This document shows positions 1 through 9,254 of a stretch of DNA of 64,000 bases, piece after piece; the stretch's first letter is position 1; each line of letters opens with the position of its first letter. The DNA comes from Anaerobacillus alkalidiazotrophicus (GTDB lineage Bacteria; Bacillota; Bacilli; Bacillales_H; Anaerobacillaceae). The notes below the pieces were generated by a model. It made no database searches. It had not been told where the DNA came from and saw only the letters and a program-made list of their open reading frames with translations. The position numbers and the translations under genes were made by a program. The stretch is taken from assembly GCF_001866055.1 (NCBI RefSeq), contig NZ_MLQS01000014.1, positions 69,629 through 133,628 of the forward strand. Reading direction: 5' to 3'.

Positions 1-2
1 GT

Positions 3-656
3 GTTTTCATTTCATTGTTTTTACTTTTAGTCCTAAAGCAAAGCATTTCTTTGCTTGCTTTAATATATTTAGCAACTCTTTGGTTGACGGGGTTTATTGA
101 TGATTGTTTTGGGACAAAGTACCCAAAAGGATTGAAAGGTCATATTAGTTTATTTATTAGAAAAGGAAAAATGTCAACGGGGTTATTAAAGTTAGTTGGT
201 ACCATTATCATTTCGTTTATTTTTGCGACTTTTATAGATGATAGGACTATTTTAGAGAAAATAATAATATTTTTACTATTGATTATGACGCCGCACGTTA
301 TGAATTTATTTGATACTCGACCATTACGAGTATGGAAAGTTATTTTTATACATTTATTTATTTTTCTACCAGCGTTATTCAGATTGTCAGTATCTACTCA
401 AGTTTCAGTTCTGCTTATTTTGTCCTCCTTCCTATATTATGAAGGAACTAAGAGGGGTATGTTAGGTGATAATGGTGCCACTCTATTAGGTGGGGGAATT
501 AGTTTAGGGGCAATATACCATTTATCTTTTTTTTTACAATGTATCCTAGTACTTGCTTATATTTCTATTATACTAATTACTGAAAGAATTTCATTAACTG
601 AGTGGATTGAGAGTAATCCGATCTTGAGTAGGATAGATCGATGGGGTGTGTCTTAA
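3..656 (+). CDS. MraY/WecA-like glycosyltransferase family 4 protein, 5' end cut by the window
   Basis: The frame is open to the left edge, so the first in-window start (TTG at 15) is probably internal and the gene is 5'-partial. The visible part, about 215 residues, is very hydrophobic with six or seven likely membrane segments. It carries NLFDTRPLRVWK and GDNGATLLGG, which resemble the NxxD and GDxGxxxLG loops of the polyprenyl-phosphate sugar-1-phosphate transferase superfamily (MraY, WecA, TagO). The likely role is membrane transfer of a sugar phosphate to a lipid carrier, but the fragment is short and divergent, so the substrate cannot be named. A hairpin with a T-run follows the stop directly. 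Confidence 0.55.
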   Translation, partial: VFISLFLLLVLKQSISLLALIYLATLWLTGFIDDCFGTKYPKGLKGHISLFIRKGKMSTGLLKLVGTIIISFIFATFIDDRTILEKIIIFLLLIMTPHVMNLFDTRPLRVWKVIFIHLFIFLPALFRLSVSTQVSVLLILSSFLYYEGTKRGMLGDNGATLLGGGISLGAIYHLSFFLQCILVLAYISIILITERISLTEWIESNPILSRIDRWGVS

Positions 657-657
657 C

Positions 658-693
658 AAAGGAAGCGCTAAAATATAGGTGTCTTCCTTTTTT
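658..693 (+). terminator. Rho-independent terminator
   Basis: GGAAG and CTTCC arms follow the stop codon, with a run of six T after the right arm. It ends the first transcription unit. Confidence 0.6.
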
Positions 694-1092
694 CATATGT
701 CAAGAGTTTCTTTATTACATTGAGGTTAATAATTTCATTAATTTTTCAAACTATATCTATTTGATAACGCAACGACCAAGTAGATCTAGTGCCTTATACA
801 CTTAAAATTTCTATTGTGAAATTCATTAATTTCTAAAAAGTGTTTCATTTTTGTTTGTTATTAACTACATAGTGTATAGTAACTAGTGAGAACTATTATT
901 TGTGATAGGGGAAGAATTGAATTAAATGACATGCGACGAAATGAATGGTATGGTAAAACTTAGGAAGTACAAAATAAAATTGTGAACAAAAATTTATTTT
1001 ATCTTATCGATAAAGGGAATTTATTTATAGGTCATGAATTATGTAAGGTAGGTTTGTAATTGGATATTTATTGTTAGAATGGAGGATTTTTT
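694..1092. other. AT-rich intergenic region upstream of ptb
   Basis: About 400 bases hold no convincing ORF. In B. subtilis the regulator gene bkdR and a sigma-L (-12/-24) promoter precede ptb. I see neither a bkdR homologue nor a clear TGGCAC-N5-TTGC element here. Confidence 0.4.
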
Positions 1093-1995
1093 TTGGTTTT
1101 AGATTCATTTATGCAAGAGGCAACAGGGGATCCATCGAAAGTAGTTGCTGTAGCATCGGCTGACAATGAAGAAGTAATAGAAGCAGTTGTCAAAGCTCTC
1201 AAAAGTAAGTTAGCAACCTTTTTACTATACGGACAGAAAGAAAAGATTAACTCGTTTCTTTCTGGTAAAAAATTAGATTCTACATATATGAATAATATTC
1301 AAGTTGTCGATGCCGAAAGTGTGGACGATGCGGCAAAATTTGCTGTTCAAGCAGTCAATGAAGGTAAGGCTGATATATTGATGAAAGGGATGGTTTCGAC
1401 CTCTGTGATATTAAAAGAAGTCTTAAATAAAGATTATGGTTTACGGAATGGGAGATTACTTTCTCACATTGCGGTTTTTCAGATCGATAATTTTGAAAGA
1501 CTAATTTTTGTTACAGATGCTGCGATGAATATAGTACCAGACATACAGCAAAAGGTTGAGATCATCAACAACTCTGTTCGTTTTGTAAGGAAATTGGGTA
1601 TAGATAACCCAAAGGTCGCTGTTATTTCAGCGGTTGAAACAGTTAATCCTAATATGTCTGCAACTGTAGACGGTGCTTTACTTTCAAAAATGAATACAAG
1701 AGGACAAATAAAAAACTGTATAGTTGATGGACCGTTAGCTTTAGATAATGCGATCTCGTTACAAGCGGCAAAACTGAAAGGTATAGAGGGGGAAGTTGCT
1801 GGTAAGGCTGACATCATCATGGTTCCAAGTGTTGATGTTGGCAATGTGCTATACAAGTCATTAGTATACTTTTCAAAGGCAAAGGTTGGTGCTGTTATTT
1901 TAGGAGCTAAAGTTCCAATCGTGTTAACATCTAGATCAGATTCTACGGAAAGCAAGTTATATTCACTAGCCTTGGCAGTTCGTTCCGTTAGGTAG
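1093..1995 (+). CDS. ptb: Phosphate butyryltransferase
   Basis: The 300-residue product matches the Ptb/Pta family at the usual Ptb length (about 299). It would interconvert branched-chain or straight acyl-CoA and acyl-phosphate in the cytosol. Landmarks are MKGMVSTSVILKEVLNK in the N-terminal half and TDAAMNIVPD in the middle. The TTG start is chosen because GGAGG lies 7 bases upstream. It heads the branched-chain keto acid degradation operon followed by buk, lpd and bkd genes. The next gene starts 321 bases downstream, a much larger gap than between the other operon members; leucine dehydrogenase occupies this slot in B. subtilis. Confidence 0.93.
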   Translation: MVLDSFMQEATGDPSKVVAVASADNEEVIEAVVKALKSKLATFLLYGQKEKINSFLSGKKLDSTYMNNIQVVDAESVDDAAKFAVQAVNEGKADILMKGMVSTSVILKEVLNKDYGLRNGRLLSHIAVFQIDNFERLIFVTDAAMNIVPDIQQKVEIINNSVRFVRKLGIDNPKVAVISAVETVNPNMSATVDGALLSKMNTRGQIKNCIVDGPLALDNAISLQAAKLKGIEGEVAGKADIIMVPSVDVGNVLYKSLVYFSKAKVGAVILGAKVPIVLTSRSDSTESKLYSLALAVRSVR

Positions 1996-2316
1996 GAAAT
2001 TATCGACTTAGTTTTGATAAAGTTAAACGTAGATCATTTTAATGTTAGAAAAGTATCTAGCTCAAAGTCTCAAGCCACAACAAAAAGCTTTCCTCGCCTC
2101 GTCTACCACAAGTCGAGATACTAATTTACATAAAATTCAAGTAATTAACAGTACAACAGGGAAAGAAGTTCAAGCATATAGTAGCTTATTTTATTTTTTT
2201 ACAATAGTATGAATTCCATAATTATCAAAATTTAGCCAAATAAATCTCTTGATGGGGATAATGAATTATGAAATCCATTAAATTTTAGGGAATAAATTGT
2301 TTTGGAGGTAGTTTAT
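1996..2316. other. Gap between ptb and buk where bcd is expected
   Basis: No gene is recognised. A 57-codon open frame begins at 2042 but has no ribosome binding site and no family resemblance that I can defend. In B. subtilis the leucine dehydrogenase gene bcd (about 1.1 kb) sits exactly here. Confidence 0.45.
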
Positions 2317-3426
2317 GTGTTAAAAGAATATCGAATTTTAGCTATAAATCCAGGTTCTACCTCTACCAAAATAGCAGTTTATATTAATGATTGTTGTATT
2401 TTTGAAAAGAACATAAGACATGATACAACTTTGTTAAGTTCATTTAACAAAACTATCGATCAATTTTTATTCCGTAAAGAGATTATTTTAGAAACGATAG
2501 AAAAAGAAAAGTTTGATCTGTCACAATTAAATGCTGTTATAGGGAGAGGTGGATTGCTCCGGCCGATTGAAAGTGGGACATATGAAGTTAACGAAGAAAT
2601 GTTAAATGATCTACGTTTAGGTTATTCAGGAGAACATGCTTCAAACTTAGGTGGGATTTTAGCATATGAGATAGCTTCACTGTTTAACATTCCATCATAT
2701 ATTGTTGATCCAGTTGTTGTCGATGAAATGGATAGAATTGCTAAGGTATCAGGATTTTCTCTTTTTGAAAGAAAAAGCATTTTTCATGCCTTAAATCAAA
2801 AGGCTGTAGCAAAAAGGGTCGCCAAAGATTTAAATAAAGATTATAAAGACCTTAATTTATTAGTTGCCCATATGGGTGGTGGAATTACCGTAGGAGTTCA
2901 TAAAGGTGGACGAGTAATTGATGTGAATAATGGTTTGAATGGAGAAGGTCCATTTTCTCCGGAGCGGTCCGGAACGATACCTGCAGGTGATTTAGTTTCT
3001 TTGTGTTTTTCTGGACAATATACGGAAAATGAGATGATGAAGAAAATTGTTGGGCAAGGTGGTCTAGTTGGGTACTTGGGTACAAATGATGCCACACAAG
3101 TAGAAAGTATGATACAAGCTGGTAATAAAAGAGCAAAACTAGTTTTTGAAGCTATGAGTTATCAAGTAGCAAAAGAAATTGGTGCTGCTAGTGCTGTTTT
3201 AAAAGGTGAAGTTGATTATATTGTATTAACAGGTGGTTTAGCATTTAGTAGGAAATTCGTAAAAGACATATCCAATCGTGTTAGTTGGATTGCGAACGTT
3301 ATTGTTCAACCAGGCGAAAATGAAATGCGGGCATTAGTAGAAGGTGGATTAAGAATTCTTCGTGGAGAGGAATTGGTAAAAGTTTACCCTACTGAAACAT
3401 TAATACGAAGAAAAAAGGAGAGGTAG
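2317..3426 (+). CDS. buk: Butyrate kinase (branched-chain acyl kinase)
   Basis: Of the ASKHA acetate/butyrate kinase family, 369 residues, it makes ATP and the free branched-chain acid from acyl-phosphate supplied by Ptb. Visible motifs are the N-terminal phosphate loop [40 protein letters not shown], and VLTGGLAFS near the C-terminus. The start is GTG at 2317, behind TTTGGAGG at a proper distance. The upstream in-frame TTG at 2302 lies inside that binding site. It is followed 5 bases later by lpd, so translation is probably coupled. Confidence 0.93.
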   Translation: MLKEYRILAINPGSTSTKIAVYINDCCIFEKNIRHDTTLLSSFNKTIDQFLFRKEIILETIEKEKFDLSQLNAVIGRGGLLRPIESGTYEVNEEMLNDLRLGYSGEHASNLGGILAYEIASLFNIPSYIVDPVVVDEMDRIAKVSGFSLFERKSIFHALNQKAVAKRVAKDLNKDYKDLNLLVAHMGGGITVGVHKGGRVIDVNNGLNGEGPFSPERSGTIPAGDLVSLCFSGQYTENEMMKKIVGQGGLVGYLGTNDATQVESMIQAGNKRAKLVFEAMSYQVAKEIGAASAVLKGEVDYIVLTGGLAFSRKFVKDISNRVSWIANVIVQPGENEMRALVEGGLRILRGEELVKVYPTETLIRRKKER

Positions 3427-3431
3427 AAAAA

Positions 3432-4853
3432 GTGGCGAAAGAGTATGATTTAGTAATATTAGGAGCAGGTACAGGTGGTTATGTGGCAGCTATTAAAGCA
3501 TCTCAATTAGGATTGAGAGTTGCTGTTGTAGAAAAAGGAAAACTAGGTGGTACTTGTCTTCACCATGGATGTATACCTAGTAAGGCACTCCTTAGAAGTG
3601 CAGAAGTATATTCAACTATGAAACATTCTGAAGATTTCGGAGTTACAGCTAAAGATATCACACTACATTTTGATAAAGTTCAACAAAGAAAGGAAAAAAT
3701 TATTGATAATCTTTATAAAGGTGTCCAACACCTAATGAAAAAAGGAAAAATTGATGTATATGAAGGTATAGGGCGTATTTTAGGTCCATCAATTTTTTCG
3801 CCGACACCAGGTACAATTTCAGTGGAGATGAATGACGGTAAAGAAAATGAAATGCTTATTCCTAAAAATGTAATAATAGCTACTGGATCGAGACCTAAGT
3901 CTATGCCTGGAGTTGAAATCGATGGTAAGTATGTACTTTCAAGTAATGAGGCGTTACAAATGGATGAGCTTCCTAAATCAATGATCATTGTTGGAGGCGG
4001 TGTTATTGGAGTTGAATGGGCTTCAATGTTAAATGATTTCGGAGTTCAAGTTGTCATTCTTGAGTATTCTGATCGAATATTACCGACAGAGGACCACGAA
4101 ATTTCAAAGGAAGCAGCACGAGCATTAAAGAAGAAAGGCGTAAAAATAGTTACAGGAGCAAAGGTGCTTTTTGAAACGATCGAAAAAAGTGATATTATTT
4201 CCGTACAAGCACAGCGCAATGGGGAAACAAAATTGTTTACAGCTGAAAAGTTACTTGTTTCTGTTGGTAGACAGGCAAACATTGAAGGAATAGGAATAGA
4301 AAACACTGATATAGTGATAGAAAAGGGTGTTATTAAAACAAACGAATTTTATCAAACAAAAGAATCCCACATATATGCTATTGGAGATGTCATTGGTGGT
4401 TTGCAATTAGCTCATGTAGCATCACATGAAGGTATTATAGCAGTAGAGCATATAGCAAACCAAAACCCTTCAGTTATTGATTATGATCTTATAGCAAAGT
4501 GTGTATATAGTTCACCTGAAGTTGCAAGTATTGGCTTAACAGAAAACGAAGCTAAAGATAAAGGGTATAAAGTGAAAACCGGAAAGTTTTTATTTAAAGC
4601 AATTGGAAAAGCGTTGGTCTTTGGAAAAACTGATGGTTTCGTAAAACTTGTAGTTGATGATAGTACAGAAGATTTATTAGGAGTTCATATGATTGGGCCC
4701 CATGTCACAGACATGATTTCAGAAGCTAGTTTGGCTAAAGTATTAGATGCCACTCATTGGGAAGTTGCAAATACTATACATCCCCATCCGACTCTCTCAG
4801 AAGCAATCGGTGAAGCGGCCTTAGCTGTTGATGGTAAAGCCATACATGGATAA
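3432..4853 (+). CDS. lpdV: Dihydrolipoyl dehydrogenase (E3) of the branched-chain keto acid complex
   Basis: A 473-residue flavoprotein disulfide reductase. It begins with the FAD-binding GAGTGGYVAAIKASQLG, has the redox pair GGTCLHHGCIPSKALL, a second dinucleotide fold IVGGGVIGVEWA, and the C-terminal HPHPTLSE with the catalytic His-Glu pair. It reoxidises the lipoyl arm of BkdB and makes NADH. The start is GTG behind GAGG. It lies inside the bkd operon, so it is assigned to the branched-chain complex rather than to pyruvate dehydrogenase. Confidence 0.95.
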   Translation: MAKEYDLVILGAGTGGYVAAIKASQLGLRVAVVEKGKLGGTCLHHGCIPSKALLRSAEVYSTMKHSEDFGVTAKDITLHFDKVQQRKEKIIDNLYKGVQHLMKKGKIDVYEGIGRILGPSIFSPTPGTISVEMNDGKENEMLIPKNVIIATGSRPKSMPGVEIDGKYVLSSNEALQMDELPKSMIIVGGGVIGVEWASMLNDFGVQVVILEYSDRILPTEDHEISKEAARALKKKGVKIVTGAKVLFETIEKSDIISVQAQRNGETKLFTAEKLLVSVGRQANIEGIGIENTDIVIEKGVIKTNEFYQTKESHIYAIGDVIGGLQLAHVASHEGIIAVEHIANQNPSVIDYDLIAKCVYSSPEVASIGLTENEAKDKGYKVKTGKFLFKAIGKALVFGKTDGFVKLVVDDSTEDLLGVHMIGPHVTDMISEASLAKVLDATHWEVANTIHPHPTLSEAIGEAALAVDGKAIHG

Positions 4854-4907
4854 ATAATATGAATTTTAGGTGGTATTTCTTAAATTCAATAATAAGGGGG
4901 GCTTATA

Positions 4908-5906
4908 ATGACAGAAAACCGCCACACTCAATTGGGGTTAACAGACACTGATGTAATTGAAATATATGAAAAGATGTTATTAGCAAGAAAAATAGATGAA
5001 AGAATGTGGTTGTTAAACCGTGCAGGAAAAATCCCGTTCGTTGTTTCTTGTCAAGGACAGGAAGCTGCTCAAGTTGGGGCAGCTTTTGCCTTAAATAAGG
5101 AAAAAGATTACATATTACCTTATTATCGAGACATGGGAGTCGTATTGATTTTTGGCATGACTGCTCGTGATCTTATGTTATCGGCTTTTGCTAAAGCTGA
5201 AGATCCTAATTCAGGTGGAAGACAGATGCCAGGGCATTTTGGTCAAAAGAAGAATCGAATTGTAACTGGATCTTCACCAGTTACAACACAAGTTCCTCAT
5301 GCGGTCGGTATAGCTTTAGCGGGAAAAATGCAGCAGAAAGACTTTGTAACATTTACAACATTTGGGGAGGGTTCTTCAAATCAAGGAGATTTTCATGAAG
5401 GGGCAAACTTTGCTGCTGTTCATAAACTACCAGTTATATTAATGTGTGAAAATAATAAGTACGCTATCTCGGTTCCGATTCATAAACAGTTAGCATGTGA
5501 AAAGGTGTCTGATCGTGCAATTGGTTATGGAATGCCAGGAGTAACTGTAGACGGCAATGATCCTTTGGAAGTTTATAAGGCTGTAAAAGAAGCAGCTGAT
5601 CGTGGTAGAAGAGGAGAAGGGCCAACTTTGATTGAAGCAGTAACATATCGCCTAACACCTCATTCAAGTGATGATGATGACCTGGTTTATCGCTCTAGAG
5701 AAGAGGTTGAAGAAGCAAAAAAGAAAGATGCAATCATCACTTTTAAACTTTATTTGAAAAAGTTAAATATATTAACAGATGAAAAAGAAGTAGAACTTAA
5801 TGAACGTATTACCAATCTGGTAAATGATGCAACTGAGTATGCTGAAAATGCACCTTATGCACTTGCTGAAGACGCACTGAAATACGTTTATGCTGAGGAG
5901 GAATAA
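4908..5906 (+). CDS. bkdAA: Branched-chain 2-oxoacid dehydrogenase E1 alpha
   Basis: The 332-residue TPP-dependent E1 alpha chain decarboxylates branched-chain 2-oxo acids. The thiamine diphosphate motif is seen as GEGSSNQGDFHEGANFAA followed by ENNKYA. The conserved RRGEGPTLIEAVTYR and the phosphorylation-loop-like HSSDDDD are present. RBS AAGGGGGG precedes the ATG. It pairs with BkdAB, whose ATG follows 3 bases after this stop. Confidence 0.95.
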   Translation: MTENRHTQLGLTDTDVIEIYEKMLLARKIDERMWLLNRAGKIPFVVSCQGQEAAQVGAAFALNKEKDYILPYYRDMGVVLIFGMTARDLMLSAFAKAEDPNSGGRQMPGHFGQKKNRIVTGSSPVTTQVPHAVGIALAGKMQQKDFVTFTTFGEGSSNQGDFHEGANFAAVHKLPVILMCENNKYAISVPIHKQLACEKVSDRAIGYGMPGVTVDGNDPLEVYKAVKEAADRGRRGEGPTLIEAVTYRLTPHSSDDDDLVYRSREEVEEAKKKDAIITFKLYLKKLNILTDEKEVELNERITNLVNDATEYAENAPYALAEDALKYVYAEEE

Positions 5907-5909
5907 TCA

Positions 5910-6893
5910 ATGCCTATCATATCTTATATCGATGCCGTTACACTAGCCATAAAAGAGGAAATGGAACGAGATGATAAGGTTTTTGTTCTTGGTGAAGATG
6001 TTGGTGCTCGAGGTGGAGTTTTTAGAGCGACAAATGGGCTTTACGAGCAGTTTGGTGAGCAAAGAGTAATTGATACACCACTAGCAGAATCTGCTATCGT
6101 TGGTGTAGGTATAGGTGCTGCGATGTACGGGATGAGACCAATAGCAGAGATACAATTTGCTGATTTTATTATGCCTGCAGTAAATCAAATCGTTTCTGAA
6201 GCAGCGAAAATTCGTTATCGTTCTAATAATGATTGGAGTTGTCCACTTGTTATTAGAGCTCCTTATGGCGGAGGTGTTCATGGGGCGCTATATCATTCTC
6301 AATCTGTAGAGGCAATGTTTAGTGGCATACCTGGGCTAAAAATTGTAATGCCATCTACACCGTATGATGTAAAAGGTTTGCTGAAATCGGCTATTCGTGA
6401 TAATGACCCAGTATTATTTTTTGAACATAAACGTGCATATCGATTAATAAAAGGTGAAGTGCCAAGTGAAGATTATACTCTCCCAATCGGAAAAGCTGAT
6501 GTTAAGCGAAATGGTGATGATCTTACTGTCATTACATATGGATTAGCTGTTCACTTTTCTTTACAAGCTGCTGAAAGATTAGCTAAAGATGGAATATCAG
6601 TTCATATCATAGATTTAAGAACTGTTTATCCTTTAGATAAAGAAGCGATCATAGAAGCTGCTAGTAAGACAGGGAAAGTTCTTCTTGTTACAGAAGATAA
6701 TAAAGAAGGTAGTGTTATGAGTGAAGTAGCGGCAATTATTGCTGAGGACTGCTTATTTGATTTAGATGCACCAATCAAGCGTTTAGCTGGACCAGATGTG
6801 CCAGCTATGCCATATGCACCTACTATGGAAAAGTTTTTTATGATTAATCCTGAAAAAATCGAAAAAGCAATGCGTGATTTAGCAGAGTTTTAA
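5910..6893 (+). CDS. bkdAB: Branched-chain 2-oxoacid dehydrogenase E1 beta
   Basis: The 327-residue E1 beta subunit forms the alpha2-beta2 heterotetramer with BkdAA. Typical landmarks are VFVLGEDVGARGGVFRAT, DTPLAESAIVGVGIGAAMYG, PYGGGVHGALYHSQS and the C-terminal transketolase domain with DLRTVYPLD. A GAGGAGG-like binding site lies upstream. The stop at 6893 is close to the bkdB start, consistent with one polycistronic message. Confidence 0.95.
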   Translation: MPIISYIDAVTLAIKEEMERDDKVFVLGEDVGARGGVFRATNGLYEQFGEQRVIDTPLAESAIVGVGIGAAMYGMRPIAEIQFADFIMPAVNQIVSEAAKIRYRSNNDWSCPLVIRAPYGGGVHGALYHSQSVEAMFSGIPGLKIVMPSTPYDVKGLLKSAIRDNDPVLFFEHKRAYRLIKGEVPSEDYTLPIGKADVKRNGDDLTVITYGLAVHFSLQAAERLAKDGISVHIIDLRTVYPLDKEAIIEAASKTGKVLLVTEDNKEGSVMSEVAAIIAEDCLFDLDAPIKRLAGPDVPAMPYAPTMEKFFMINPEKIEKAMRDLAEF

Positions 6894-6910
6894 TGAGGGA
6901 GGTATACAAA

Positions 6911-8158
6911 GTGATCTCAGAAATAAAAATGCCTCAGCTAGGTGAGAGTGTAACGGAAGGTACAATTAGTAAATGGCTTGTGAAAAAAGGAGATAAAGTT
7001 AACAAGTATGATCCTTTAGCTGAAGTGATGACTGATAAAGTAAATGCAGAAATTCCTTCCACTTTTTCAGGAACGATTAAAGAGCTAATTGCAAAAGAAG
7101 ACGAGACAATTGAAGTCGGTGGTGTAATTTGTACAATAGAGGGAGATAAAGTAGTAGAAACTATTTCAAAAACTACTTCTATAGATAAAAAAACGAATTT
7201 AGATCGTACTAATACTAGTGAAAAGAGACGTTACTCCCCAGCTGTTCTTCGCCTTGCTAGTGAGCATAATATTGATTTGCTATCGGTAACGGGTACAGGC
7301 CGTGGAGGGCGGATAACTAGAAAAGATATTCAAACAATAATAGAAAATGGGGATTTATCCCATGTAGAAATAACTGAACCAGTACAAGAAAAAATAACAA
7401 GTAATGAAATAAATGATGAAAAATTGGATATACAGCCATGGGCAACTACCGTGGTAGGTGATATAGAAATCCCAGTTACAGGTGTTCGTAAAGCTATTGC
7501 AGCAAATATGGTGAAAAGTAAAAATGAGGCACCGCATGCATGGACAATGGTAGAAGTGGATGTAACTAACCTCGTTAATTTTCGCAATGAAATTAAAGAA
7601 TCTTTTAAACAAAAGGAAGGGTATAATTTAACATATTTACCATTCTTTATAAAAGTAGTGGTAGAAGCGTTAAAGGAATTTCCTCAATTAAACTCACTAT
7701 GGGGCGGAGATAAAATTATTCAAAAGAAAGATGTTAATATCGCGATAGCAGTTGCTACTGATGATGCTCTATATGTACCTGTTATTAAACATGCTGATGA
7801 AAAGTCAATAAAAGGACTAGCTGGGGAGATAAATGCACTTGCAAGTAAGGTTAGAAATAAAGCAGTTACGAGCAATGATATGCAAGGTGGAACGTTTACG
7901 ATTAATAATACAGGTTCGTTCGGTTCAATACTTTCAGCTCCCATTATCAATCATCCCCAGGCTGCGATATTATCTATCGAAGCCATCGTTAAACGACCAG
8001 TTATTTTGCATAATGATGCCATTGCTATTAGACATATGGTCAATTTATGTTTATCGCTAGATCATCGCGTTTTAGATGGTTTGATATGTGGACGGTTTTT
8101 AGCCAGGGTAAAAGAAAAGTTAGAAAAATTATCAAAGGAAAATATAAAGGTATATTAA
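6911..8158 (+). CDS. bkdB: Branched-chain 2-oxoacid dehydrogenase E2 (dihydrolipoyl acyltransferase)
   Basis: A 415-residue E2 core. Residues 1-80 form a biotinyl-lipoyl domain with the lipoylated lysine in MTDKVNAE. A peripheral subunit-binding domain follows (SPAVLRLASEHNIDL, GRGGRITRKD). The acyltransferase domain comes next, with the catalytic LSLDHRVLDG near the end. GTG at 6911 is chosen as start because GAGGGAGG lies 8 bases before it; the open frame extends 18 bases further. It is the last gene of the operon and is followed by a repeat element and a terminator-like hairpin. Confidence 0.93.
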   Translation: MISEIKMPQLGESVTEGTISKWLVKKGDKVNKYDPLAEVMTDKVNAEIPSTFSGTIKELIAKEDETIEVGGVICTIEGDKVVETISKTTSIDKKTNLDRTNTSEKRRYSPAVLRLASEHNIDLLSVTGTGRGGRITRKDIQTIIENGDLSHVEITEPVQEKITSNEINDEKLDIQPWATTVVGDIEIPVTGVRKAIAANMVKSKNEAPHAWTMVEVDVTNLVNFRNEIKESFKQKEGYNLTYLPFFIKVVVEALKEFPQLNSLWGGDKIIQKKDVNIAIAVATDDALYVPVIKHADEKSIKGLAGEINALASKVRNKAVTSNDMQGGTFTINNTGSFGSILSAPIINHPQAAILSIEAIVKRPVILHNDAIAIRHMVNLCLSLDHRVLDGLICGRFLARVKEKLEKLSKENIKVY

Positions 8159-8215
8159 CAATCAATATTGTTTAATCTAACGTGAACTAGTCCGTTTTTC
8201 AACTAGATAGTTTGA

Positions 8216-8424
8216 TTTATCTCACTCTTAAGGGGCAGTAAGACCCCTGATTCAAAACTAAAGAAAATCGAAAAGTTTAGGTTGGGGATTAACTACCTCT
8301 AAAGATCCGATATAGAATAACTAATCATCAGTGAAAGCTGATGATAGTTATTCTTAGGCTTGTGGTATAAGTCAAACTAACAATCAGTGGAGGATGAAGG
8401 AACCCCGACTAAAGTTTGGCTATA
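8216..8424 (+). repeat. Nested-hairpin repeat, family 1, copy A (diverged full length)
   Basis: It begins TTATCTCACTCTTAAGGGG and ends near AAAGTTTGGCTATA. It shares order and most sequence with copies at 30708 and 54463: a GGGGCAGTAAGACCCC start, a middle GAATAACT..AGTTATTC hairpin and an AATCAGTGG arm. The last hairpin arm is degenerate here. Confidence 0.8.
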
Positions 8425-8434
8425 AAAACACTCA

Positions 8435-8479
8435 GTTGTGTTGTACTAGAAAAATTTTCTAGCATGACGCAACTTTTTT
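8435..8479 (+). terminator. Terminator-like hairpin after the bkd operon
   Basis: Arms of 19 bases (GTTGTGTTGTACTAGAAAA against TTTTCTAGCATGACGCAAC) pair with several G-T pairs and are followed by six T. They lie beyond the repeat and are the likely end of the bkd message. Confidence 0.6.
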
Positions 8480-8585
8480 GTTAAGAAAACTATGATGGTA
8501 AAATAAAAACTTTATTTACATGGTTTATATAGATATGGGAAAGATAGTAACTGTTAGATTTGTAAAGAAGAAAGGAATGTTTTGA

Positions 8586-9050
8586 ATGAAATGTCGAAAG
8601 AAGTTACTCCTTTTATTAATGATAACATCCATACTAGTTTCATTTACATCATTACCTATTGTTAATGCAAATGAAGACGTAAACGAAGAAGCTAGTTCGC
8701 AAGTAGGGAAAATAGGATTTGAACAACGAGTGATCCGAGCGCATTTTAATTTTTATTATCAGCTTCTAGCAGAAAAGTATGCTCCAAAGCATGTAAAAGT
8801 ATGGAATAATGTTATGCAGGATAGAGATGCTCTGATTAAAAAGTTCAAAGAATTAAAGAAAGATGGAATAGAACTAGATAATTTTTACGATGAGACATGG
8901 TTGAAAGAACATAACGAAATTCAACACCAGTTTTTAGAGGCAGTTGAAAAAAGGGATGATGAAATCCTTAAAGTAATTGTTCCACAAATTATAGATCACC
9001 AAAAGCAGCTTAATTCTATTCTAAAGAAACGATTGAAAGAGCTTAAATAG
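8586..9050 (+). CDS. Secreted protein of unknown function
   Basis: 154 residues, not recognised. Residues 1-28 are a clear signal peptide: a KCRKK start, a leucine-rich core and VNANED as a likely cleavage site. The rest is helical, charged and without cysteine, with a lysine-rich end (KKRLKELK). It is a single-gene unit between the bkd operon and the zinc lipoprotein, with its own RBS (AAAGGA) and its own terminator. Export from the cell is inferred from the leader; no catalytic motif is visible. Confidence 0.7.
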   Translation: MKCRKKLLLLLMITSILVSFTSLPIVNANEDVNEEASSQVGKIGFEQRVIRAHFNFYYQLLAEKYAPKHVKVWNNVMQDRDALIKKFKELKKDGIELDNFYDETWLKEHNEIQHQFLEAVEKRDDEILKVIVPQIIDHQKQLNSILKKRLKELK

Positions 9051-9056
9051 GTATTT

Positions 9057-9092
9057 AATGGAGACAAAGAATTTGTCTCCATTGTTTTTTTT
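9057..9092 (+). terminator. Rho-independent terminator
   Basis: Perfect arms AATGGAGACAAA and TTTGTCTCCATT are followed by a run of eight T. Confidence 0.9.
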
Positions 9093-9191
9093 ATAAAATA
9101 AGTTCTATTTTGGAGAATGAAAGTATAAATAAAACTATAGGCTTTGCAATGAAGCTATAGTTTTATAAAATGAGGGTTTAAGTTTTACAAA

Positions 9192-9206
9192 TCGTAACAT
9201 TTACGA
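9192..9206. promoter_or_regulatory. Zur box 1
   Basis: TCGTAACATTTACGA is a 15-bp near-palindrome matching the Bacillus Zur consensus TCGTAATNATTACGA except near the centre. It lies 49 bases before the start of the zinc lipoprotein gene. Confidence 0.8.
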
Positions 9207-9227
9207 TATAATCCTTTTGTTAATAAA

Positions 9228-9242
9228 ACGTAATCGTTACGA
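9228..9242. promoter_or_regulatory. Zur box 2
   Basis: ACGTAATCGTTACGA is a second Zur-like palindrome 36 bp (centre to centre) from box 1, just before the RBS. Two boxes on either side of the probable transcription start imply tight repression by zinc. Confidence 0.75.
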
Positions 9243-9254
9243 AAGGGGATCGAC

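Noticed and set aside
694..1092. A sigma-L (-12/-24) promoter expected before ptb
   Set aside because: No TGGCAC-N5-TTGC-like sequence could be found by eye.
2042..2215. A 57-codon frame between ptb and buk
   Set aside because: No ribosome binding site and no family I could defend. It may be random sequence left after loss of bcd.
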